From: Lactarius indigo
Taxonomy: Eukaryota > Basidiomycota > Agaricomycetes > Russulales > Russulaceae
DNA length: 64,000 nucleotides
Reading direction: 5' to 3'
Assembly (NCBI GenBank): GCA_025766275.1
Contig: JAFKAC010000042.1
Coordinates: 124,001 to 188,000 of the forward strand
In this document: positions 41,632 to 53,017 of the stretch, in pieces
Layout of the letters: every line of letters begins with the position of its first letter
How positions within the stretch are numbered: the stretch's first letter is position 1
Translations under genes and position numbers: made by a program
The notes under the pieces: model-generated
Database searches by the model: none
What the model saw: only the letters and a program-made list of their open reading frames with translations
What the model was told of the DNA's origin: nothing

Positions 41632-44600
41632 TCACCGGAAGTCCCTTGCCAGCCAACCTCGCTGTTCGTCGGCAATGCGTTCGAGTGCCGTGGCGCGCTC
41701 CAGTCGATAGATAGAGTCCTGCCGGTCACTCTGTGCGCATGCGATCATGTCCTGCAGCTGCGCCACCCTTGCTCAGAGTCGTTCCAGCTCAAAGCTGGCC
41801 GCGCGGTAGCGCGTGACCTCCGCAGTGAGTGTCTCGTCGTTGATGCGGTTGAGGGCGCGGTCCGTGATGCGGTCCGCGGCGAAGATGACGAGGTCTTCAT
41901 GGGGGTACGTGGGGCGGAGCGCGGCGTTTACGTGGGGTTCGGCGTAGAGGGGCTTACCGTATAAGTGCGGAGAGCCCGGTATGACCCCCAGTATGAGGGG
42001 GTCTGCCCCCCCTATGATCTGGACGTGGGAAGCGTCCCTCTCTACTCCATCGGGCCCGGTGATGGGGTATGGAATGTGATGGGGTCGTCTATTTGCCCGG
42101 AACCCTTCAGGCGCAATAACGTGCGCGGGGTCGTCAGCGGCGGTGAAGGGACGGTGTTCGGCGGCGCCTGGTACACGCACACGTCCTCGGTACATGGCGG
42201 TCCCGTCAGAGTTGACGAGCCAAGGCGTGATGCGGGGATTAGTAGGGTCGCTTTTCGTTCGAAGGAAGGCGTGGCGTGCCGGGTAGTAATCGTTGTCGTC
42301 ATGGCCAGCCTCAGCAGCCTCCATCGCTGCCGCCGCTCGCGCATCTCTCTCAGTCGGGCCGTGGCTGAGTCTAACTGTTCCTTCTGCCACTCCGCTGCTA
42401 CCCTCCTCCAACCGTCCAACTCGTACTCCAGGAGAGCTTGAACGCTCGTTGTTGCTCGGGAAAATTCCGCGAACGCCGACGAGGTCGTCGCTTGGGGGGA
42501 TGGCAGCGATGGGTTCGCGCTCCCCTCGTTCGTTGCGAAAGACGTGGGCGACGGCGGATTCGTCGTCGGGCTGTTGCGTGGGGTCTGGAAATTGGGCAAG
42601 GACGTTTGCCCACTCTTGTGCGGTGATGCGGCCCTCTGGCTGGTCGACAGGTGTGTACGGGGTGATTTGGGTGTTGGGAATCTCAGTCTCGTCATCTTCT
42701 GCGAGGAGGGCTTGAGCGTCTTCCGCAAGGGAGTCGAGGAGGATCGCTTGGGTGACATGTCGCAGAGGGGAGGTGGGCATGAGAGTGGTGGCAGTGGAGC
42801 GAAGGAAGAGGGGATGACTTTCCTGAGTACGGATTGATCCCCTTTTAACCGTTGCTCCGTGAGCTTGCGCTTCCTGATAAAGACGAAGTGCTTCCGGTGC
42901 GAAGACGTCATCTTTGTTGACCCACTGGTTCTCCGAGTCTGGGTATCCCTTCCATTTGATGAGGTACTGGAGTCGTCTTCCTCGGCCGAAATGCCGAGAG
43001 TCCAGAATAGCCTCGACTTCGTACTCCTCTTCTCCATCAATCAGCTCGGGTGGCGGTCGTGTGAAATTCTCCCCGTGAAGGGTAGTTTGTTTGTACGGCG
43101 TGAGAAGATCGATGTGGAATACTGGGTGAATGCTCCACTGGACGGGGAGTTCCAATCGATAATTGTAAGGGGACATCACCTGCGTCACTCGAAATGGTCC
43201 GTGGCGTCGCGCCGCCAGTTTCGCCGTGGGCTGATTGGTTCGTAGGTGTTTGCCCTCTAGCCACACGAGGTCTCCTATCTTGAATTTGGGCGTATCCTTG
43301 TTGCGAACCCACGCTTCTTGGGCCCGTTTCATGAGCCGTTGGGCGTCCTGCCTAGCTTCTTTTAGTTGTGTTAGTCGCCTTGTGACCTGAGGAAGAGGGG
43401 ACGGCTTATCGGTCCAATCTGCTTGCGGGTTAAACCCCATTAGGAGCTGAAACGGCGATTGTTTCGTATGCTCATGTGGCCAGTTATTGTGCGCGAATTC
43501 AGCGATTGGCAGGTAGGTGGCCCAGTTATCTTGCCGCTCGTTCACCCAGAAGCGCAGATACTGTTCTAACCATTGGTTGGTCCGCTCGGATTGCCCGTCG
43601 GTGCGTGGGTGGTATGCCGTGGATATATTCTGTTGGATGCCTAGGACTCGACATATTTCTCTGGTGAATTTTGATGCAAACCGCGGGTCTCGGTCACTGA
43701 TACATTTGCGTGGTAATCCGAAACGCTTGAACACGTGAGCAACGTACAGGGCTGCTGTTTCCTCGGCTGTTATTTCCTCTTTGCACGGAATAAAGATAGA
43801 GGCCTTGCTGCAGTCGTGGTCTGTGATGGTCAGTATGCTGTCGTATCCTTGCGACGGTGGGAGTTTGGTGATAAAGTCCATGGCTATCGTTTGGAAGGGC
43901 ACGGCGTCCAGTATTGGCGTAATAGGATGTAACGCCGCTCGTATGGGCCTCGTGTTTACCTTGTTTCGTTGGCACTCCGCACAGCCTTGCACATACTCGT
44001 ATACGTCCTTTCGTAATCGCGGCCACCAGTAGTGTCGTTCCAGAATCCGTTGTGTCCTCGCCACTCCAGGGTGACCGTGTATTGGCAGGTCGTGATGGTC
44101 GTGTATTAGCGCGCGGTACGTTGAAGCGGGCCCGGTTATCACAAACCTGCCATCTTTATACCATTCCCCTTCTATTTTCTTGAGGCGATGGGGGTCTACC
44201 CACATCTTGATTACTTCGTTGTCTTGCTGGTGACGCGGTTGTAACAGGTTTGGGCTCGCGACAAAGGTGCGCGCGGTGTTGAGGGTCCTTACAAAGACTT
44301 CGGGGGGTAGGACGACAACTTCGCTGTTGTCGCTTTCCCCTTGGTCGTAGTCTGGCCGTCTTGATAGGGCATCTGCTCTGCCATTATTCTTTCCTTTGAT
44401 GTGGTGAATCTCGAAGTCGTATTCGGAAAGTTCGAGCACCTCCCTTGCGATCCGTCTGCTAATCTTTTGCGGCGATTTCCAGTATTGCAGGTTGAGGTGG
44501 TCTGAGTAAATTTTGATTTTGTGCGGGGCTCCTGCCAGCAGCGGCCTCCAGTTTCGTAATGCTTTGACTATTGCTAGCAATTCTAGATCGTAAATGTCGT

Positions 44601-46356
44601 AGTTTCGCTCCGCTTCCGAGAGCGTGGCTGAGTAGTAGCCTATGGGGTGCCGCTTTCCGTCAGATTTTCGTTGTAATAGGACGGCTCCTACCGCGTATCC
44701 GGAGGCGTCGACCTCCAATTCAAATGGGTCCTGGAGAACTGGGTGTGCCAGTACTGGTTCTTCAGTTACGAGGTGTTTGAGGGTGTTGAACGCCTTGTCT
44801 TCTTCTTCAGTCCACCGCCATTCCTCATCTTTTCACGTCAGTTTGGTGAGTGGTTTGGCGTGAGTTGCAAAGCCGCGGATGAAAAGTCTGTAAAAGTTAC
44901 AGAAGCCGAGGAAGGAACGGACATCTTTTACTTTTGTCGGCGTTGGCCAGTCTTTGATGCCTTGGACTTTTACAGGGTCCATTCGGGTCACCCCCCTCTC
45001 AAGGATTACCCCCAGGTAATCCATCCGCGGCTGGTGGAACAGGCATTTCTCAAGCTTGAAGTAGAGGTCGTGTTCTCGTGCGACCTCCAGAACGTCGCGT
45101 ACCGCGCTGATATGAGCTGTCAGATCATGGTTAAAATGGGTGGCTATGCCAATGTCATCCATATAGACATGTATCGTGGTTCCCAATCGCTCATGTTTTG
45201 CGATCGTGTCGCGGTAGATGTGATTCATCATTGCTTGGAAGGTGGCCGGGGAGTTGGTGAGGCCGAAGAACATAACCGTGGGTTCAAAAAGGCCGAATTT
45301 GGTTTTAAACGCCGCTTTCTCCTGATCTCCGTCGCGAATATGGATGTTGTTATAGCCCCAGCGGATGTCAAGCTTCATATAAATGTGTGCGTTGCTGAGG
45401 TCGAGGATGAGGTCTTGGATCAGTGGCAGCGGGTACTGGTTGCGAATGGTGTGTGAATTGATGACACGGTAGTCCTGTACTGGGCGTAGTTTTCCGTCCT
45501 TCTTTTTGATAAAAAAGAAGGATGAGGCGTACGGGGAAATAGAAGGGCGTAAATATCCTTGCTTCAACTTTTCGTCAAGGAAGTCCTTCAGTTCGCCTTC
45601 TTCTTTCTGTGTCATAGGATATATTTTGCAATCGATTGCTGCCGGCGCTGACGGTTTGAAATCGATAGCATGATCCCAGGGACGCGACGGGGGGAAACGG
45701 TGTGAGGCCTGCTCATTGAATAGCGTGGTGTATTCCGCGTAGACTGGTGGCAGCACTGCCGCCGTTTGTTGCTGCTTCGCCGATATGGCCAGCTCTGTCG
45801 AAGCGGTGGCTCGTGCGAAAGTCTCTTCGTCCAGTTCTCGGATGATCGCTTCCTTCTCTGCTGTGATTAGTGCTCGTATAGTAGGTGTGATGAGTAGGTC
45901 TTCGGTGGTGGCCAAGACCACTGGTTGCATATCCGGATGCATCGTTGCCGTTGCCCAGCTGATTGTGGGTTCAAAGGCGCTTAGCCATGGGTAGCCCAGT
46001 ACCATGTCTTCGCTGCCGAGGTCGGTGATTAAGAAGGTCATTCGTTTTATCTGTCCACGTGTTTTCACTTCCAGGTTAACATAATGAGTGATTAACCCAG
46101 CTTTGTTTTCCGTGTTGTCTATATTCCATATTTTGCGAGGCGTTTCTAATGGTCGTATCGGGATTCCGGCCCGGGCTGCCATGTTTGGTTTGATGAAGTT
46201 GTCGGTGGCTCCAGAGTCCACCAACGCGTGGGTTTCAGTCGTTTGGTAATTCGTTTGGACGGTTACTGGAATTCGCAAAGATCGATAGCGTGTGGTCACA
46301 ATTACAGAATTACATTGTAAGGCCCTCACCCAGACTGATGGGTTCAGGCGCCCTGA
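41632..46356 (-). pseudogene. pol: Gy2a Pol polyprotein with two TGA stops
   Basis: The -1 frame from the slip site (46356) to the natural stop (41632). Protease (LVDSGATDNF), RT (VYMDDIGIATHF), RNase H (LEVDASGYAVGAVLL), integrase (DLPIHGHPGVARTQRILERH; MDFITKLPPSQGYDS; SDRDPRFAS; TDGQSERTNQW), chromodomain (EEYEVEAILDSRHFGRGRRL), then the C-terminal extension with SHVQIIGGADPLILGV and a coiled coil. TGA at 44835-44833 and 41775-41773. At both places Gy3 has the Arg codon CGA, which is direct evidence of a single CpG transition each. The second stop would remove only the last roughly 45 residues. Confidence 0.9.
42042..43040 (-). CDS. +1 overlapping ORF inside Gy2a Pol C-terminus (speculative)
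   Basis: 332 open codons in +1 register to Pol, matching the Gy3 overlap frame closely (EYELDGWRRVAAEWQKEQL; ARLREMRERRQRW; LKGSGQIDDPITF). It ends at nearly the same point as in Gy3. Whether it is translated is unknown. Confidence 0.35.
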   Translation of the reverse strand: MMEKRSTKSRLFWTLGISAEEDDSSTSSNGRDTQTRRTSGSTKMTSSHRKHFVFIRKRKLTEQRLKGDQSVLRKVIPSSFAPLPPLSCPPPLCDMSPKRSSSTPLRKTLKPSSQKMTRLRFPTPKSPRTHLSTSQRAASPHKSGQTSLPNFQTPRNSPTTNPPSPTSFATNEGSANPSLPSPQATTSSAFAEFSRATTSVQALLEYELDGWRRVAAEWQKEQLDSATARLREMRERRQRWRLLRLAMTTTITTRHATPSFERKATLLIPASRLGSSTLTGPPCTEDVCVYQAPPNTVPSPPLTTPRTLLRLKGSGQIDDPITFHTPSPGPME

Positions 46357-46362
46357 AAACCC
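46324..46362 (-). promoter_or_regulatory. Gy2a -1 frameshift site
   Basis: Minus strand: GGGTTTT at 46362-46356, 7-nt spacer, then CCT...ACCCA pairing with TGGGT...AGG (46348-46324). Gag stop TGA is at 46346-46344. Confidence 0.75.
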
Positions 46363-48407
46363 TCCTTTCCCCACAGATCTTGGAGTATGAGGTCTTTTAC
46401 TTCATCCATGCTGTTGGCGACGTGCGTCAGCCATTCCTTCGCTTGTTCTCCCGCTGTTTTTGTTGCTTTGATTTGGGGTGCGGGTGTCGCACTGGGCGCT
46501 GGCGTTGCGTACCCCAGCAGCGATGGTTCGTACTGGGATGCGGGGCCCGGTGATCCGGGCCATTGCGTCGGCCAGGCGGTTTCCGTCATCCTACTGCTTG
46601 ACGGGGCGTTCTGCCATTGCCTCTGTCGTCGGGGGTACGGACAATTTTGTGAGAGATGTCCTGGAGCGTCACAGTTGTAGCAAAGGACATTCCTTAGGTC
46701 CCTTCTAGATCCGCCCCTTCCTCGTCCTCTGGCTCCCGGACCTCCTCGCGGTGGGAAGGGTGGTGTTGGCCAGTCGTGGTGGGGCAGCTTATTGAAGTCG
46801 ATTTCTTCGGATCCGGCTAATCGTACTTTGGCCCGATCGGCGGAGGTGTCCATCGCCCATGGATTGGTCTGTGGTAGGTTTTGCGGCAGTGCCCATCCTG
46901 CGTTGCCGGTCTGCTTTTTTGGCGGAGTCGTCGTATTCTTGTATTCGTTGAGTCTCGCTTTGAGGTGGATGTAATGTTTTTGTCTTTTAAGGACAGCCCT
47001 CTTCCAGTCGTCGAACGTTACTGGTTCATCAAATTGGAACGCGTTTTTAAATAGTTCCTTGGGCAAACCCGACGTAAACAGATCGATGGTTTGTGGTTCG
47101 TTGAGGTGGTAGTGAGCTTTCCGCGCTAGCTGTTCGAAGTCATTGACGTACTTGTCAATGTCCTCTCCCATCATTTTGAAACCCTTTCGCAGTATGGCCT
47201 GCGCTTGCTCTCTTTCCAGGGTGTTTTCGAACCGCTGGCTAAAGCCGTCGGCTACGGCGTCCCATAGGTCTCGGGTGTAGGGGCTGATTCCCCGTTGTAT
47301 CTGTCGATTGAGCCAGTTCAGGAAGGATAACACCCATTCGCTGACTGCTCCGCCTTTGATGTATGAAAGGAACAGGAGACATCTCCTGTAGTCGTTGCGC
47401 ATGATGGGGGCGTCCAGGTTCATCCCCCAGTATACATGCCACTGCGTGAGGAATTGGTCGACTTTAAGTCTGTCCCCATCGAAAATAGAAGGTGGCTCGC
47501 CGGTTAATTTTTCGTTGGTATGCCCCCTATCTCCCACGCCTCCACCACCTCCTCCATTGCCGCCTCCTCCACCTCCTCCTCCCGGCGGGTCGCGGGGCGG
47601 TCCTCTTGGTGGTTCGGTTCTTCGCAGGTCGAAGGGGATGCCTCCTCCTGATGGCGGTGGTGGATCGCCTCCCAGGCCTCCTATTCCTGGAGGTAGCTCC
47701 ATTGCGGGTCTTCGTTCAGATGGAGGATCTCCTCTGTCCGATCCTATTGCTCGGAAGATTGCAGCATCGTCCGCGGTCATACGTACTCCCGTTTCTGGGT
47801 TGATGGGCATAAGATTAGCCCTTGCTTCGTCTTGTACTGCTCGTGCCTCCTCTAGTGTGACTTCTTCCATTGCGCGCGTTATCGTAGCCATGATAGCTGG
47901 GGATCGAATATGAATTGGTTCTGGTTCCGTGATGTGTGCGGACTCAGCTCGTTCTATGAGGAGATCTTGTATTGCTCCTCCACTTGTTTCGGTTTGATTT
48001 GGTTCTCGGCCTTCGCTCTCTTCCTGGCTTTGGCTTCCTTCTTCTTCTGATACTACCTCTCCTGTAGAGTGTTCTCGTACTTGTCCGTCGATGGGTCCCC
48101 AATCTGTTCGGCTATTGAGTTCTCGTGCGTCGATGTCGCACCGATACCTGGGTCCAGCTGGTCGTATGACGTCCCACTGGGAATCTATGGGGTTCCACGT
48201 AACTTCTACCCAACACAAGTGGTCGAAGTTGAACTCAACTGGGCGGAACCTTGAGGGTCCGTTGAACTCTACGAAATATCCGGTTTCTTCTTGTTGTTCC
48301 CTCCAACTGGCAGCTTGTAAAAAGCGCGTAGGGACGTTTCGCTCTCCTCTCCTTGGGATTGAGTACGGACGAAAGCTCGTCCACTGGTCTCTGGTTGTTA
48401 CGGCCAC
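46344..48407 (-). CDS. gag: Gy2a Gag, intact
   Basis: 687 codons if counted from the conserved GTG at 48407; the first in-frame ATG is at 47891. An in-frame TAA lies in the primer-binding site just upstream, so the extension cannot start in the LTR. The extension (TRDQWTSFRPY...GYFVEFNGPSRFRPVEFNFD) is followed by Glu-rich, Gly/Pro-rich and capsid-like (FDGDRLKVDQFLTQWHVYWG) parts and one knuckle (CYNCDAPGHLSQNC). The translation reads the same as Gy2b at 61193-63256. Confidence 0.85.
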   Translation of the reverse strand: MAVTTRDQWTSFRPYSIPRRGERNVPTRFLQAASWREQQEETGYFVEFNGPSRFRPVEFNFDHLCWVEVTWNPIDSQWDVIRPAGPRYRCDIDARELNSRTDWGPIDGQVREHSTGEVVSEEEGSQSQEESEGREPNQTETSGGAIQDLLIERAESAHITEPEPIHIRSPAIMATITRAMEEVTLEEARAVQDEARANLMPINPETGVRMTADDAAIFRAIGSDRGDPPSERRPAMELPPGIGGLGGDPPPPSGGGIPFDLRRTEPPRGPPRDPPGGGGGGGGNGGGGGGVGDRGHTNEKLTGEPPSIFDGDRLKVDQFLTQWHVYWGMNLDAPIMRNDYRRCLLFLSYIKGGAVSEWVLSFLNWLNRQIQRGISPYTRDLWDAVADGFSQRFENTLEREQAQAILRKGFKMMGEDIDKYVNDFEQLARKAHYHLNEPQTIDLFTSGLPKELFKNAFQFDEPVTFDDWKRAVLKRQKHYIHLKARLNEYKNTTTPPKKQTGNAGWALPQNLPQTNPWAMDTSADRAKVRLAGSEEIDFNKLPHHDWPTPPFPPRGGPGARGRGRGGSRRDLRNVLCYNCDAPGHLSQNCPYPRRQRQWQNAPSSSRMTETAWPTQWPGSPGPASQYEPSLLGYATPAPSATPAPQIKATKTAGEQAKEWLTHVANSMDEVKDLILQDLWGKEGFQGA

Positions 48408-48413
48408 GATGGG

Positions 48414-48424
48414 ATCTTGGTCTT
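48414..48424 (-). promoter_or_regulatory. Gy2a self-primer binding site
   Basis: AAGACCAAGAT on the minus strand two nucleotides inside the 5' LTR, complementary to the 11-nt motif at 48648-48658 in the LTR, which lies 34 nt from a TATTTAA box. Confidence 0.7.
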
Positions 48425-48426
48425 AA

Positions 48427-48938
48427 TGTAACGCCGTCACGACGTTAGCCCGACTTGAGCTCGATATAGGCGGTAACAACTTAGCCGTGATTTCTCTCTG
48501 TTCTTGAAGACACGAAGGTCCAAGTCGTATGCATGGGTGAATGCTCGGAGGCACACCTAAGACTTATAGTTACAGGCGACGAAGTCGAAATGGGTTTAGG
48601 TAGGGAGACAGAGAGGCAAAGAGATAGAAAGCAAGTGACGATTCAAGAAGACCAAGATGGCGTATCTTGGTCTTCGCAAGCCAGATTAAATACAAGTCGA
48701 GCAGGCTTTCAAGCGCTGCTATGAGTCACAGTAATGTAGCGTCCAACGTGTCGCGTAAGTAGCTCGAACCCTAATACTACTACTACTAGTATTAGTGGCA
48801 TAGTCCTCAGTCAGCAATCAGCGCGCAATCTCCTATCGTACTCGTAATCGCCTATCGTAAGTCCGCAACTAATCTACCTTACCGCCGTAGCTGCAACCGG
48901 TACAGTAAGGGTATCCACACACGAGTCAAAACGTAACA
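48427..48938 (-). repeat. Gy2a 5' LTR (512 bp)
   Basis: Minus-strand LTR from TGTTACG to CGTTACA. Compared with Gy2b it carries one CpG change that creates an ATG (CCGTGC to CCATGC) in the leader. Confidence 0.95.
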
Positions 48939-48943
48939 CCGAG

Positions 48944-49310
48944 TCTGAGCCATGCGAGCCCATTTTGCAGGCTCGCAAACGGAGCTGAGCCCCAGCTAAT
49001 TTTGTGGCTAATTTTCTCCGAGCCAACAGCTCGAGCCAGCTAAGTCACAAAAAATATACTACGGCCCCACAATTCACAAAATTTCTGAGCACAATGGGAT
49101 ACAGAAAGTACAGAGGAATGATACAACATGTAAAGTATATATCTATCCAATGCCAGAACACATATTAACACGTCAATGATGGCCTTGTAATCACCTGAAC
49201 ATTTGTTGGGCATCCAGACAAACGTAAACTGCACAACACGCCGTCAACGATGGCCAAGCGACAATTATGTTTGACTCACATTCGGCCGCTGCATGGTGAG
49301 GGGCAGTTAG
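48944..49310. other. Spacer between Gy2a and the CK1-like fragment
   Basis: Begins with about 100 bp of GAGCC-rich sequence like that at 40.3-40.5 kb. The rest has no supported ORF. Confidence 0.4.
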
Positions 49311-50205
49311 CAGGGGGGGTAAGTTTGCCAAATGAAGGCGATACGGTAACGGCGTTCAACACGACACAGTCAGAACCATGAGCCAAGCATTGCACGAGGA
49401 GAGAGTGGAGGTAGTCATACTGTGGCTTCTCATCAAAGCCAAGGGATTGAATATGCTATCTAAAAGCGACAAAGGGTGCAGGTAGGCCTTGGCAAAGAGT
49501 TTTTCTTGAGGTGATCTTCATCTCAAGAATGGATGCTCCATACTTCTCAATGGAGTATCCCTTGACGATGTCCTGCCAAGGTAAGTGACCACGACATAGG
49601 TATACTATACTATACACAAGCAATTCAAGATCATCGCAGCGTGATTGCGTCTGTCCTGAATGGCTGTTGATTGAGGTAAAGGTGATGGTGCCTACAGTCT
49701 TGAGTCCAGAAACCAGTGGAACGTGTCGACGAGTAGAGGGGTCACAAAAGAGTTGGGCCAAGCCGAAGTCGATCAGAAATACCTGGCTCAGCTCGCCAAT
49801 TCCTGTCATGAAGTTTGCGGGTTTGACGTCTCGATGGATGTAGCTTTGTTCATGTAATGATTTGAGACATGAAAGCTGTAAAAGAATAGGTATATGAGAT
49901 AAATGTCCGAGAGTGTGAAACAGGTGGATAATACCATTTGATCAGCATACAAGAATACCGAGTTGATGTCGTGGCACTTGGATATCGCCTCTTCTACTGT
50001 AAGGTTGAGGCGATCGAGTACCATCACGTGGTAGGGGACCTCTCTGCCATACCAATGCATGGTAGGGATTCCCGACACGCCAGAGAGGGCCTTGTAGACA
50101 CTATGTTCGTGAGAAAGCCTAGGAGTTTGTGTTTGGATAGGTTCAAGTTTTAGGGCAACGTCCTGCCCAGTTTTGATATCCCGTCCCAGCACATAATGAT
50201 CAGCG
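49310..50205 (-). pseudogene. Casein kinase 1-like protein kinase, truncated
   Basis: Exon 49935-50205 and exon from 49875 down, joined by an intron 49876-49934. It reads GRDIKTGQDVALKLEP (Lys of the ATP site), HEHSVYKALSG, VMVLDRLNLTVEEA, then YIHRDVKPANFMTGIG (catalytic loop), LIDFGLAQLF (DFG), TGTI-type segment VGTITFTSINSHSGQTQSRCDDLELL, and WQDIVKGYSIEKYG. This is CK1-family order. A TAG at about 49455 interrupts it before SLGFDEKPQYDYLHSLL, the expected CK1 continuation. The glycine loop is missing: the 5' end abuts a repeat beginning near 50210. It is most likely a truncated gene copy. Confidence 0.75.
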
Positions 50206-50209
50206 GTGG

Positions 50210-50766
50210 CTTATGTAATTGATACCCCCAACCGACGGTGAGATTCTTTAATAGTTCATACTCAGCCAGCGCCGGCCAATGGCGGAGATTCCGCCATAAT
50301 TGATACTCCAACCAATGTCGGCTGGGTCAGAGATAGTCGGGAATAGTTGGGGATTGATGAGTTACTCGAACACAGAATAGAAAGGCTTAGAGGTGGCTAT
50401 TATATGTGTAGTATCCAAAGGTGATGTGTAATCAATCAAAGGAGAAAGACTCAGGCATATAAGACCATCCACTCAGATATGTGCAAGCACATCAAATGAA
50501 TACAAGTGAAACAGAATACATAAGGAGTGTCTGATCACAGGTGACTGTCAATTGATAGTCTATGCATATTAGGGAGAATATCTAATAATAATATACCAAT
50601 CGGGACACCCGCTATAATTGATAGTCTAATTGACAATAGGTGGGTCAGAGATAGTCAGGGATCTCTGAGGGTCATCATAAGTAAAATATAAATGAACAGA
50701 GATCATAGAGGCTACCATGTAGTCTATTCAGAGGTCATCTAATAAGAATATACCAATCATGACATC
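50210..50766. repeat. Repeat block sharing a terminal motif with the foldback element
   Basis: CCAACCGACGGTGAGA (near 50229) also occurs in the inverted end of the foldback element (near 21297). Within the block, TGGGTCAGAGATAGTC occurs twice, about 325 bp apart (near 50327 and 50652), each preceded by a TAATTGATA motif. No coding signal. It is probably a degraded small DNA transposon whose insertion truncated the CK1-like gene. Confidence 0.4.
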
Positions 50767-51110
50767 TGTCATGGTACCAGCTGACCGTCCGTGACGTGAT
50801 TCGTTCGAGGATTCGTGTTCTTCACACGTAGAGAATGCTGACTTGGAATGCTTTGAAGCACGCAAGTGAGAGGGGAGACTACTGGATTCAAAGACGAAGA
50901 GTAGACAAGGATTGTGCTACTCTTGTGGCTACATCTTATATACTCATACATACTGTTGTTTTTCGGGACTGTTTTCTTTGTATTTATGAGCTCCTAATGA
51001 GCTGTCAGGGCTTCAAGACACGTAGCAGAGATGAGCTGGCAGAAGTAAGTAATGCTGGCAATCGATTTCGACGTGGCACACCATGACCGTGATGTCACGT
51101 GGGCGTGACA
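50767..51110 (-). repeat. 3' LTR of element Y (344 bp)
   Basis: On the minus strand it starts TGTCACGCCCACG and ends ACCATGACA, and is preceded by a purine-rich tract (AGAAGGGGGGCTA, 51111-51123). TATATAAG is present. The internal region of Y lies to the right. Confidence 0.7.
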
Positions 51111-51121
51111 TAGCCCCCCTT

Positions 51122-51215
51122 CTAAGCATGATCGTCCCGATCGCTGTTGTCGAGAGCACGGGAGAAATCGTAGTCGTGGCGGAAGATAAAATGCGAGGGG
51201 CGTTCGTATGGTGTC
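51122..51215 (-). pseudogene. Element Y ORF, C-terminal end
   Basis: Reads YERPSHFIFRHDYDFSRALD and NSDRDDHA then a stop at the purine tract of Y. It joins in frame to 51738 onwards when the solo LTR and one GTGTC copy are removed. Confidence 0.6.
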
Positions 51216-51737
51216 TGTAACGTCGCCACGACGTTAGCTCGACGTGAGCTCGTTAGGGGCGGTAACAACTTAGCGGATATCCTGACACGATGACGCGAAG
51301 GTCCGTGCTCTCGTCTCAGTGAATACATGGAGGCACACCGGCGAGACTTGATAACTCAATATGGGGTCACAACGGAAGTTGGACGCGAACTTGAAGGCGA
51401 AGAGAATAAGAGAAGAAAGTGACGATTCAAGAAGACCAAGATGGCGTATCTTGGTCTTCACAAGACAGTTTAAATACACAAGTCAGCAGGCTTTCAAGCA
51501 CTGCTATGAGTCACTGTAAGGTAGCATCCAACGTATCGCAGAAACATCGCAAACACTAATACTACTAGTACCTGTACTAGTATCGAGTCACCCAGGCACC
51601 GCTCAGTCAGCTATCAGTCGTATCGCCTATCGCACTACCGTATCACTGTAAGTAAGTCCGCAACTAATATACCTTACCGCCGTAGTCGCAACCGGTACAG
51701 TAAGGGTCCGAGTCTCGATCCACACAGAAACGTAACA
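51216..51737 (-). repeat. Solo LTR of the Gy family (522 bp)
   Basis: Clear relative of the Gy2/Gy3 LTRs (TGTTACG...CGTTACA on the minus strand) with target duplication GTGTC (51211-51215, 51738-51742) and no internal region, so it arose by LTR-LTR recombination. It keeps the 34-nt TATA-to-primer spacing (primer complement at 51432-51442) but differs in length and in many positions from the complete copies, so it represents another subfamily. Confidence 0.9.
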
Positions 51738-52524
51738 GTGTCCCACGTCGTTGTGCACGAAGGCGAGCCGTGATTTGCGTGGCGCATTTGCGATCTACAG
51801 CGCGTCCAAGCATGGCGAGCCACGCGCAATACGTTCGTGCGTGGACGTGTGTCGTGGGGACGTGGCAGACCCGCCGCGTAGCGCATTTGGTGTGGGGTTG
51901 TTGACATTCGAAGGTAAGGTGGCTCTCGTCGTCACAATGACTGCACGCAGGTAAACCACGTCTGTCATGATGCGATGCCCGTTGGTCTTCACTTGCTACC
52001 ATGCTGGCAGTTGCGACCTCGTCGTGCAACACGGGGAACTGGGTGTGATGTGTGACTTGTGCAGTTTGAGCATACGTGCGAAGGGGTTGGCAAGGAGGAA
52101 CTGGCAGGGCTAGGGCCGATCCGATGACTGGTACGCAATGGTGGTCGAGGCATCGGTCGGTGTTGTTCATATGTACAGTTGCAAATGGCAGTAGTACGGG
52201 CACGGGATCAGACAAATATGGTCGTATACGTGAAGCGGCGCGTGCATGGGCTAGGCAGGAGTCGATTTCTTCTGCTTCTGTACTCCATTTGCTCCATGCC
52301 CGCTCTGTCTCTTTCATGCGGGCGACAAGTTGATCTCGGCGTGTGAGTGAAGTGCGGAGACAGTATACATCTGCGCTAACCCCTGGATCAGCAAGTAAGT
52401 ATAGTGCCTGATCGACTTTGTTCTTAGCTGGGTGGTCTGTTCAAAATAGATCCTTGGCGTCTGTGGGGTCGCTAGGGAGGTCGGGTCCATTATGAGGTTT
52501 AGCGAATAGGGGTCCGTAGTAAAT
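51738..52524 (-). pseudogene. Element Y ORF, middle part with zinc knuckle, one TGA
   Basis: Minus-strand frame from the Gy3 insertion (52524) to the solo LTR. It begins YYGPLFAKPHNGPD, has TGA at 52443-52441, then a helical region (ADVYCLRTSLTRRDQLVARM...ERAWSKWSTEAEE), then a CX2CX4HX4C knuckle (CSHCDDESHLTFEC) and a Cys/His-rich tail. With 60336-60661 it forms one protein whose first part resembles the C-terminal extension of Gy Pol (see there). Function unknown; likely a nucleic-acid-binding accessory protein or polyprotein tail of Y. Confidence 0.55.
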
Positions 52525-53015
52525 TGTTACGTTTCGACCCTTACTGTACCGGTTGCAACTACGGCGGTAAGGTAGATTAGTTGCGGACTTACGATAGGCG
52601 ATTACGAGTACGATAGGAGATTGCGCGCTGATTGCTGACTGAGGACTATGCCACTAATACTAGTAGTAGTAGTATTAGGGTTCGAGCTACTTACGCGATA
52701 CGTTGGACGCTACATTACCGTGACTCATAGCAACGCTTGAAAGCCTGCTCGACTTGTATTTAATCTGTCTTGTGAAGACCGAGATACGCCATCTTGGTCT
52801 TCTTGAATCGTCACTTGTTTCTTCCTTTCTTTCTATCTCTCTCTCTATCGCCCCTTTCAAGTAGTGCGCCTTCGAGCGTTCACCACCACTCACGCTTGGA
52901 CCTTTGCGTCTTCAAGATATTCGTCACACCTGAACCTTTGTGTTTTCAGAGCATCCGCTAAGTTGTTACCGCCTCTATAGAGCTCAAGTCGAGCTAACGT
53001 CGTGACGACGTTACA
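52525..53015 (+). repeat. Gy3 5' LTR (491 bp)
   Basis: TGTTACG...GTTACA. TATTTAA at 52757 and the primer motif at 52791-52801 are 34 nt apart. Confidence 0.95.
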
Positions 53016-53017
53016 TT

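Larger units (their letters stand above)
41091..48938 (-). mobile_element. Gy2a: full-length chromodomain Ty3/gypsy element
   Basis: 7848 bp with 512-bp LTRs (41091-41602, 48427-48938) and target duplication CCGAG (41086-41090, 48939-48943). The LTRs differ at two positions, both CpG transitions, so this is a very recent insertion. Gag is uninterrupted and reads the same as Gy2b; Pol has two TGA codons. Confidence 0.95.
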
